From: a virus
Virus record (IMG/VR): IMGVR_UViG_3300037083_000012
Location: 1 to 38,461 of that record
DNA: 38,461 nt
Strand: one strand, 5' to 3'
Below, piece after piece: positions 8,195-14,714 of the stretch. Position 1 is the stretch's first letter. Each line of letters starts with the position of its first letter. A program made the position numbers and the translations under genes. The notes below the pieces were generated by a model. The model had not been told where the DNA came from and did no database searches. It worked only from the letters and a program-made list of their open reading frames with translations.

Positions 8195-8845
8195 ATGCCT
8201 ACATATCAGCCAGGAATACCAACGGGTTTTATCCCACTGAATCAAGACTACTTGAGTCTTCAAGGGAACTTCACTTCTTTGAACGATCAATTTGAAGTGG
8301 ATCACGTCCCATTAAACAGCATTTCAGGAACTCCGCCGAATGGTTATCATGAATCTATTCATTTGGTTCCTCAGTCAGACACGACTTCCAATCCACCCAA
8401 TAATTATCCTCCCAATGGTTATGTTGCCACACCAGGATATGGACAACTTTTTGACGTGACAGATATTGATGGAACAAGTGGCACAACTCCAGATACACAG
8501 CTTTATTTTCTCTCCGGTGGCGGAGCGCTTACAGCGTTAACACGTAATTTTCAACCTGTATCTCTAACAAATGGCTATACATTTTTGCCGGGAGGATTAA
8601 TTTTCCAATGGGGAATAACAGCGCCAAGCACAGCGAGTCAAACAATAACTTTTGCAACTTCAGGAAACATTAATTTCCCAAAGAATATATTTAATATTCA
8701 GGTTACAGCAAATAAAGCCGCAACAGCTACAAATGTAACAACAAATGTTTATGTTAACTTATCATCGGTAACATTAGATGGATTTCAGATATTAAACGCT
8801 AATAATGGAACTCTGGGCTATTACTGGCAAGCACTGGGAAATTGA
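8195..8845 (+). CDS. tail fibre-like protein with gp53-like C-terminal domain
   Basis: The 216-aa protein ends in a domain starting YTFLPGGLIFQWG and closing with Y-W-ALGN. This matches the gp53-like C-terminal module of tail fibres (LP-GL-QWG ... W-A-G). The first half is Asn/Pro/Gly-rich, with repeated PPNGY. It probably forms a short fibre or spike contacting the host. The GGAGATTAAC spacer before ATG matches that of other virion genes. Confidence 0.6.
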   Translation: MPTYQPGIPTGFIPLNQDYLSLQGNFTSLNDQFEVDHVPLNSISGTPPNGYHESIHLVPQSDTTSNPPNNYPPNGYVATPGYGQLFDVTDIDGTSGTTPDTQLYFLSGGGALTALTRNFQPVSLTNGYTFLPGGLIFQWGITAPSTASQTITFATSGNINFPKNIFNIQVTANKAATATNVTTNVYVNLSSVTLDGFQILNANNGTLGYYWQALGN

Positions 8846-8846
8846 A

Positions 8847-9329
8847 ATGGACACTAGAGACAGCCAGATATTTGACAGCTACCTACCCGTCTATAATGTT
8901 GTACCCGAAAAATGGGAGGACGCGCGGCCTTTGCTTGTAGAAATCCTGAAAAAAATATCAGATGCGGTAAATATCCGTGAGATTGGTTGGTTTCTAGATG
9001 AGGAACTATTAACCGGCAAATCTTTCGTCCCTGGAATCAACTCAGTAAATGGTCAGACATCGCAGACATTCCGGCAGATATTGAGAAAAGTGATTATCTT
9101 CCCTGGTTTGACTATAGGATTGAATACGCAACCTCATGGTCTTACAGTGGATTACAATTTCACTTTGATCGCAATGTTTGGAGGAGCATCAGATGCAATC
9201 GCGCTCACAGGGGAACCATTACCTAATGGTGTAGATGTGATTAGTTATGATGCTACGAATGTTTATGTTACGGTTGCTGCTGCATATACAAGAGCCAGCG
9301 TGACAATGGAATACATACAAGAATTATAG
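8847..9329 (+). CDS. virion-associated hypothetical protein
   Basis: The 160-aa protein has a helical N-terminal half with EKWEDARPLLVEILKKI and a REIGWFLDEELLTGKSF motif, then a beta-rich half. Proteins of this form recur beside fibre genes in uncultured podoviruses, generally without known function. Start 8847 is used because the longer reading would overlap the preceding gene by 41 nt. A tail-associated role is inferred from position. Confidence 0.6.
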   Translation: MDTRDSQIFDSYLPVYNVVPEKWEDARPLLVEILKKISDAVNIREIGWFLDEELLTGKSFVPGINSVNGQTSQTFRQILRKVIIFPGLTIGLNTQPHGLTVDYNFTLIAMFGGASDAIALTGEPLPNGVDVISYDATNVYVTVAAAYTRASVTMEYIQEL

Positions 9330-9338
9330 GAGTTTAAC

Positions 9339-10061
9339 ATGGTAAAACTTAGTTTAGGATGGCTGGGATTAGCTCCCAAAAAGTGGAATAAAGGGGTTAA
9401 TGATTTCTTGACAGGTACGGATGAAATTAGAGAAAACGTATCTACATTACGTCCAGAGCAGGAACAGGGATTTCAAAACCTCCAAAATGCTTCGAATGGA
9501 CGCGGAGCCGGTGGAGCAGCAGGTGAAGTAGCAGACTATTATCGAAATAACCTAAGCGATAATCCTGCGGATCAACAAGCCTTCGCAGCACCACAAATGA
9601 GACAATACAACGAAGAGATTGTTCCTGGAATCTCAGAACAGTTCGCTGGTATGGGTGCAGGTGGATTATCTAGTTCTGGATTTCGTAATGCTCAAGTTCA
9701 AGGAGGAGTAGACCTTTCCGAGAGATTGGGAGCTATTAGGGCAGGATTAAGGCAAAATTCAGCTCAGGGATTACAAAATATAACTCAGCAAGCTTTGCAG
9801 CCATACAGCCAAAACATGGTCACAGAACCAGGTACAGAAGGTTTTTTTTCTCAAGCTGCGCCAGTAGTAGCAAATGCAGCACTGGCTTATGCAGGAATGC
9901 CTCCAGTAGCCGGCGGATTGAAAGCAATTCCAGGACAACCAGGGGCACCAGGAACTAAAACAATAGGTGGACAATCCAGTTGGACTGGGCAGAGAGGCCA
10001 ACCTGGTCAATTAGGATTGCAAGGGCCACAGGGGATGAGATCCAGCCCACAAATTAGATAA
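9339..10061 (+). CDS. putative internal virion / ejection protein with collagen-like tail
   Basis: The 240-aa protein has a hydrophobic start, a Gln/Asn/Ala-rich helical middle and a small apolar segment near residues 175-195. It finishes with a collagen-like Gly-Xaa-Yaa stretch (GQPGAPGTK, GQRGQPGQLG, LQGPQGM). It heads a run of three helical, Gln-rich proteins between tail and fibre genes, where P22-like phages carry ejection proteins. That role is inferred from order and composition. Confidence 0.5.
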   Translation: MVKLSLGWLGLAPKKWNKGVNDFLTGTDEIRENVSTLRPEQEQGFQNLQNASNGRGAGGAAGEVADYYRNNLSDNPADQQAFAAPQMRQYNEEIVPGISEQFAGMGAGGLSSSGFRNAQVQGGVDLSERLGAIRAGLRQNSAQGLQNITQQALQPYSQNMVTEPGTEGFFSQAAPVVANAALAYAGMPPVAGGLKAIPGQPGAPGTKTIGGQSSWTGQRGQPGQLGLQGPQGMRSSPQIR

Positions 10062-10072
10062 GGAGATTTAAC

Positions 10073-11557
10073 ATGGCACAGAGAATAAAACAGGGTAATA
10101 TTTTTGGCAGGATTGGCACCGGCATTGGTAGAGGTCTCGCTGAACAGGCACCTAAAGAGATTGAGCATTATAGGCTGCGAACCGGCCTACAGTCACTAGC
10201 CGATAAAGCAGATCAAGGCAATCTATCGCCTGCTCAATTTCTAGCTCAAGCAGCCGGCACATATGGCATAACGCCTCAGATGATTCAATCTTTCGGAGAA
10301 CTTGCAAAGCAGCAAAATAAATCAAATGCTTATAGGAATGCCGCGGGCGGTCAAACTAACGACATGAGATCATCTCCCGATCTAAGAAGGCAACAGGAAC
10401 AGCAATTATTAGATCAAGAAACAAATGATCAGCAATCAGGACAGCAAGGTTATAATCCTAATCAGATGCAGGGACAACCTAGTCGACCTTTAGGGATGAA
10501 TGGCCAACAAACGCCAAATGTTAGACCCAATGAAAGGCCTCCAGAAATAGCGACCAAAAATCCTCTAGATCCTGCGGCAGCACCTAGATTGCCATGGACG
10601 CGACAACAGAAGTTTGATAGGCATAACTATTATAGAAGCAAGGGATTCTTAGACGACATGGCAGAAAAACTTACTGCTGAGGACGAAAAGACGGATTTAG
10701 CCGAGCCAGGGGCATTAAAGAATCGAAATGACTATTTTGAAGAGCAAAGTCAAAAAGCCAGGGATGAGTTTCAGAGACAATTAGAGCAGAAGTTGCAAAA
10801 AAAAGGTGATGATGTATTTGCAGATTTACCGGGCGAATATAAAGCCAATATGGAAAGAGGGATAGAAAGAGATCTAAGAGAACATCCTAATCTTTCCTAT
10901 AAAGATGTTGCAGATGATTGGTCAGATAGAGCTCTTAAATTAGCTAAGACAAAAGGAAAATTTGAAAAAATGGCTGCAACTACAGGAATTGAAAGTTTTT
11001 GGAAAGGAGACGAAAACCGAAAGAAATTAGAGTCTTATTCTGGTATTTTCAAGAAGGCTGGCAACTCAGAGGAGTATTTCAACATGCTTCAAAGGAGTTC
11101 GGAACCTGCAATTCCTGCTACAAAAGAAGACCCTGGAGTTGCTGCAAAATATGGTTTTGACTTATCGCCTCAAGGAGCGGCAATAATAGCTTTTCCACCA
11201 AATCAAAACATGAGTAATTATGTTAAATCTTATAAACCAACAAGCAATATGTTTAAAATGACAGGTGCAGAATCTATACCAAGACAGATAGAGTCCGCAG
11301 CTAGAAAGGCAGCTATAGATATTGGAAAATTTCTAGATGAAGATCAAAGTCTTTTAACAGCCGCAAGAATGCTTAGCGATAGAGATCCTAATTTCGATCA
11401 GCAAGCTTTTTTTGACCAACTTAATGAAGACGAAGAAGCCGGTAAATTAAGAACAAATGCAAGACAAAGAGACGAATTAGCCGAAGGAAAAAAAGACATC
11501 GTGCCTCATTGGGGCGACATTTTAATATTCCCATGGCTTAGGAGATATGCACCATGA
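10073..11557 (+). CDS. putative ejection protein, helical Gln-rich
   Basis: The 494-aa mostly helical protein has a Gln/Asn-rich low-complexity part (about residues 75-160), then long charged helices, with no membrane segment. Size, composition and position resemble P22 gp16/gp20-type proteins that are injected with DNA. The stop overlaps the next start (ATGATGA), so the two genes are coupled. Confidence 0.5.
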   Translation: MAQRIKQGNIFGRIGTGIGRGLAEQAPKEIEHYRLRTGLQSLADKADQGNLSPAQFLAQAAGTYGITPQMIQSFGELAKQQNKSNAYRNAAGGQTNDMRSSPDLRRQQEQQLLDQETNDQQSGQQGYNPNQMQGQPSRPLGMNGQQTPNVRPNERPPEIATKNPLDPAAAPRLPWTRQQKFDRHNYYRSKGFLDDMAEKLTAEDEKTDLAEPGALKNRNDYFEEQSQKARDEFQRQLEQKLQKKGDDVFADLPGEYKANMERGIERDLREHPNLSYKDVADDWSDRALKLAKTKGKFEKMAATTGIESFWKGDENRKKLESYSGIFKKAGNSEEYFNMLQRSSEPAIPATKEDPGVAAKYGFDLSPQGAAIIAFPPNQNMSNYVKSYKPTSNMFKMTGAESIPRQIESAARKAAIDIGKFLDEDQSLLTAARMLSDRDPNFDQQAFFDQLNEDEEAGKLRTNARQRDELAEGKKDIVPHWGDILIFPWLRRYAP

Positions 11558-12405
11558 TGAGACCAGATGAACAAGCAAATCAAGCACAAATAGATAGAGA
11601 TAAACGCATAAGGCAAAATGTAGGAAGAGGAGTTAAAACGGCTGCCGAAATTGGTCTTACCGTGGCAAGTGCTTATGCTATTCCTGCGGCATCTGCTAGG
11701 GTTTTGCCTTGGTTAAATAAATACATTCCTCCTGAACTAGCAATGAAAGGTTTAAAGAAAGTTGCTCCAAAAGTGGCCGGTTTTCTTGAGCGCGGCCTAT
11801 CTATGGGTTTAGATCTTGAAGAGGGAATGAACTTCGTAAAAGACAAGATTTCTCCTAAAAACGAGAAAGAATCGCCAGAAAATGCAGAAAATCCGCACAA
11901 AACGGGCAAAAATGCCAAAGAAAGCCGAAATATCATCGAACAATACTCGCCGGAACTGCATCAATTTATCGATCAAGAAGTAAAGAAGGGGCGCCCGGTC
12001 ATACAAGCTGGTGCGCTTGCTCAGAATGATAAACGATTTACAGATATCATCAAGAAATTATCTAAAGATCATAAGACTGATTGGTCATCAATATTAGAAT
12101 CCGTCTACGGTGGCGCACAATCGCCTAACGCATCTCAACAGCAGCAATCGCCCCAACAAGGACAACAAATGCAGCCAGCGCAAGCGCAAGGCGGTCAACA
12201 ACAAAAGATGCAAGATCCATTAAGACAGGCGCTAATGATGGGGGATATCGGGGAAATAAAACGTGTCGCAAATGTAAATGACAAACAAGCTCAAGAAATG
12301 CTAAGACGATTTATTCAGAATTCACCCCAAGAAGCTAATCAACAAGATCAAGGCGATAAATGGGGTCAGATAGGGCAAACACTTAAAGACATATTGAATT
12401 CATGA
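11554..12405 (+). CDS. putative ejection protein with apolar helix
   Basis: The 283-aa protein has a hydrophobic stretch near residues 30-50 (IGLTVASAYAIPAASARVLP), then a charged helical part and a Gln-rich run near residues 190-225. It could insert in or cross the host envelope during DNA entry. Overlaps at both ends (ATGA type) place it in one operon with 10073 and 12402. Function is inferred from context. Confidence 0.5.
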   Translation: MMRPDEQANQAQIDRDKRIRQNVGRGVKTAAEIGLTVASAYAIPAASARVLPWLNKYIPPELAMKGLKKVAPKVAGFLERGLSMGLDLEEGMNFVKDKISPKNEKESPENAENPHKTGKNAKESRNIIEQYSPELHQFIDQEVKKGRPVIQAGALAQNDKRFTDIIKKLSKDHKTDWSSILESVYGGAQSPNASQQQQSPQQGQQMQPAQAQGGQQQKMQDPLRQALMMGDIGEIKRVANVNDKQAQEMLRRFIQNSPQEANQQDQGDKWGQIGQTLKDILNS

Positions 12406-13094
12406 ATGAAGAACGAATTCAGCAAATCAAGGATCAACTCAGGCAGCTAATGCAACAAATCTCAGAAATGGGAGAAGAGCCGCCGCCTGAAATTCAAGAT
12501 TTGCTACTTCAAGTTCTAGAAAAATCAAAACAGAAAATTCAGAAACTTAGAGAAGAAGAAAATAATCAACCTCCTCAGGGTGCGCCACCAACTCAACCCC
12601 CATTAGGTGGACAAACAGCGCCCGATCTTGAGGTTTCAAACGATGCACGTTTACTCTGGATTCTATCAGGTTCTCAACCTCAAGCATTCATTTCTTATTT
12701 GCGATCATTCCCAACGCCGGCAACCCAATCATTACTCAATGATCCGAATCATCTAAACGCAACAATCGAACAATTACAAAGATCCATACCTCAAGAAGCA
12801 CAACCTGTTGTCGATGGAATACCACACGCAGATCTGCAAAGTTCCAACATCTGGGGTGCTAACTACGACCCTGCGACAGGTAAAATGAAGGTGCGCTTCC
12901 AAGGTGGTTCAGAATATGAATACGATGGCGTGCCTAAGAATATATTCAATGCTTTCATCAAGGGTAATGCAAGCGCTAAGACTAAGGGAAAGAATCCATA
13001 TGGCGAGTGGTGGCCTCAAAAAAATCCATCGATGGGAGCCGCGATGAATCAGTATATTAAGGCTGGGGGTTTTACTTATCGGAAATTACGATAA
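12402..13094 (+). CDS. KTSC-domain virion protein
   Basis: The 230-aa protein begins with a coiled coil (residues 1-50) and a Pro/Gln-rich linker. Its C-terminal third matches the KTSC domain: SSNIWGANYDPATGKMKVRF, then GGSEYEYDGVP and a final basic segment. KTSC units are associated with RNA or lysyl-tRNA synthetase-linked proteins and turn up in phages without a known job. ATGA overlap couples it to the ejection-like genes. Confidence 0.6.
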   Translation: MNEERIQQIKDQLRQLMQQISEMGEEPPPEIQDLLLQVLEKSKQKIQKLREEENNQPPQGAPPTQPPLGGQTAPDLEVSNDARLLWILSGSQPQAFISYLRSFPTPATQSLLNDPNHLNATIEQLQRSIPQEAQPVVDGIPHADLQSSNIWGANYDPATGKMKVRFQGGSEYEYDGVPKNIFNAFIKGNASAKTKGKNPYGEWWPQKNPSMGAAMNQYIKAGGFTYRKLR

Positions 13095-13205
13095 TTTTTT
13101 AGCTATTATAGAGATGAAAAAAGCTGTTCCCATAATAACAATTGGAATTCCCATACAGATACATATTTCTTTTCCTATATAAGTGACTAATATATCTTGA
13201 ATCAT
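13086..13205 (-). CDS. 39-aa single-span membrane protein
   Basis: This short minus-strand gene starts at ATG 13205, overlapping the upstream stop as ATGA, and ends TAA at 13088-13086. It reads MIQDILVTYIGKEICI, then one apolar helix (about residues 15-34) and a KK end. Its 3' end overlaps the plus gene 12402-13094 by 9 nt. As last gene of a minus cassette it could be a holin-like or regulatory membrane peptide; that is a guess. Confidence 0.55.
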   Translation of the reverse strand: MIQDILVTYIGKEICICMGIPIVIMGTAFFISIIAKKLS

Positions 13206-13414
13206 AATTTAGGATCTTCTGGTAAATTCATCCAATGCGTAACGGTAGATAATGATTCTTCATAATTTTGAATATGCCATTCTATTTTGGGTCTTCTTTT
13301 TGATAAATATCCTGTGCTTATAGCTCCACTAGATAAATATAAAAGTTTTTCCCAGTTTACTTGAGGTAAAGAATCTTCGACTTTAATCCATTTGTTAATC
13401 AATGGGTGAATCAC
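13202..13414 (-). CDS. DUF551-like protein
   Basis: The 70-aa product follows the DUF551 pattern: W-IKVEDSLPQ near the start, an I-TGY centre, and VTHWMNLPEDP at the end. DUF551 proteins are common in phages and have no known function. Both ends overlap neighbours by ATGA, so it belongs to the seven-gene minus cassette. Confidence 0.7.
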   Translation of the reverse strand: MIHPLINKWIKVEDSLPQVNWEKLLYLSSGAISTGYLSKRRPKIEWHIQNYEESLSTVTHWMNLPEDPKL

Positions 13415-13740
13415 TTTTTTCTCTTTACCTGTAAAATTTGATCTCTCAAATGATTAGCAAGATATTCAATATTTTCATCTGGAGCATCATAGTCAGCTAT
13501 TAATTTCTTTAAAGAAAAAATCAAGAAATTAAGGGTTATTTCTTTAGCAAAATCCCTATCTTCATCATTTTCACAAAGCGATAATTTTTTATCTACTTGT
13601 TCAAAAAAGGAATTGACATTTTCCATTACTTTTTTAAAGCATAGTTCTGCGGCTTTTTCTTCTGCATTAACTTCTTCCATGTAAATAACAGTATCAGCTA
13701 ACTTATAAAATTCATCAAACATATCATCATTATCCATCAT
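13411..13740 (-). CDS. hypothetical acidic helical protein
   Basis: The 109-aa acidic, almost entirely helical protein shows no recognised domain. Two adjacent ATGs open the frame, which starts inside the upstream gene's stop region. It is translated within the minus cassette. Confidence 0.6.
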   Translation of the reverse strand: MMDNDDMFDEFYKLADTVIYMEEVNAEEKAAELCFKKVMENVNSFFEQVDKKLSLCENDEDRDFAKEITLNFLIFSLKKLIADYDAPDENIEYLANHLRDQILQVKRKK

Positions 13741-14038
13741 TCACCTTGTTCCTGAGTTTTAATCCACATAGGACAGCCTCTTCATCACAAGACAAGATAG
13801 ACCCATTCGGCACAACCGCAGGCACTCCATATGCTAATGGGACTTCTTGTTTCTTATACCACTCAGAGATTGGCCCGTTTAGGATTATGATTGCTTGTCT
13901 ACCTACACGTATCCTATTTAAGATATCTGGGTGATTAGAAAGATCATGGATTCCTTCGGCAATTCTTGAGAAAAATTCAGTCTGGCTAACGATCATTTCC
14001 CTAAGTATAACTTGGTCTTCGATTGGCATGTCGTTCAT
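13730..14038 (-). CDS. hypothetical protein
   Basis: The 102-aa protein has a helical N-terminal half (EDQVILREMIVSQTEFFSRI) and a beta-rich second half with ILNGPISEWYKKQEVPLAYG. Function is unknown. Its start overlaps the stop of the membrane/coil gene upstream as ATGA. Confidence 0.6.
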   Translation of the reverse strand: MNDMPIEDQVILREMIVSQTEFFSRIAEGIHDLSNHPDILNRIRVGRQAIIILNGPISEWYKKQEVPLAYGVPAVVPNGSILSCDEEAVLCGLKLRNKVNDG

Positions 14039-14211
14039 TTTTTGTTCCTTTCTTCAATTATGCAAAGCCTTCCATGAAAGTCTTTAATCTCTTTTTGAAT
14101 AGATTCCACTATCCTACAAGTATGCAAGAAGTCATTCCTTGATTGTCTTACAGACCACAAGAACAAACCTAAGTTAGCTCCAATTATCATCATTACTTGA
14201 TACCATTCCAT
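14035..14211 (-). CDS. 58-aa membrane/coil protein, paralogue of 29857 and 34048
   Basis: The gene reads MEWYQVMMIIGANLGLFLWS, then VRQS, a short coil and EIKDFHGRLCIIEE ending in KK. The start shares an A with the upstream TAA (TAATG), and the stop overlaps the next ATG. One N-terminal membrane helix plus a C-terminal EIKDFH-RL-LEE coil defines a family with three copies in this genome. Topology suggests a membrane-anchored regulator or lysis accessory protein; none is proved. Confidence 0.7.
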   Translation of the reverse strand: MEWYQVMMIIGANLGLFLWSVRQSRNDFLHTCRIVESIQKEIKDFHGRLCIIEERNKK

Positions 14212-14525
14212 TATTCAGCCTTTTTCGTTTGTGCTCGGTCATTAATCATGCAGCATTTTTTCATTTGAAGAATTGATTTTATTACCTGATTATCAGTGTG
14301 GATTATGCTAAGCAAGTTGTAAATTTTTTCTGTAGTTTCTTCCAGTTTATCAAGACGTTTATCGACAACCTTAATTTCTCCATTATCGACAACCTTAATT
14401 TCTCCATTGATTTCGATAACTTCGCTTTGCGTCTTATCAAGACTATAAAGAATATATCCAAATAAAAAAATTAAAATAGCCGTTTGTATTCCTATAGCCC
14501 ACGTCAAAATAGTCAATGCGTCCAT
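14211..14525 (-). CDS. membrane-anchored coiled-coil protein
   Basis: The 104-aa protein has one apolar helix (about residues 6-29), then a coil with a duplicated NGEIKVVD and a basic end. It starts the minus cassette behind a good promoter and an AAGGGG site. The plan (helix then coil) resembles its small neighbour, but the sequence differs. A 24-bp tandem duplication (14361-14408) explains the repeat. Confidence 0.65.
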   Translation of the reverse strand: MDALTILTWAIGIQTAILIFLFGYILYSLDKTQSEVIEINGEIKVVDNGEIKVVDKRLDKLEETTEKIYNLLSIIHTDNQVIKSILQMKKCCMINDRAQTKKAE

Positions 14526-14548
14526 AAAATCCCCTTGTTAGTCTAAAT

Positions 14549-14577
14549 ACCATACCATATTTTCTCTGTGAAGTCAA
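14549..14577 (-). promoter_or_regulatory. promoter of the 14525-13086 minus cassette
   Basis: On the minus strand TTGACT (14577-14572) and TATGGT (14554-14549) are separated by 17 nt. The spacer holds CAGAGAAAATATGG, shared with the promoter region of gene 34048. Confidence 0.65.
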
Positions 14578-14675
14578 AAACTCTAGCGCTTAAAAATATT
14601 ATTTGTTAGGTTGATGAAAGCGCATAAAGTGAGATCGCTACTCATCGGCTGGAATACGTAATCGCCCACGTAGAA

Positions 14676-14687
14676 ATTAGATCTAAT
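14676..14687. promoter_or_regulatory. 12-bp palindrome upstream of the fibre gene
   Basis: ATTAGATCTAAT is a perfect palindrome 27 bp before the ATG of the first large fibre gene. It could be an operator; no second copy was seen nearby. Confidence 0.3.
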
Positions 14688-14714
14688 AGAAAAAATCTTA
14701 TCTACGGAGATGTT

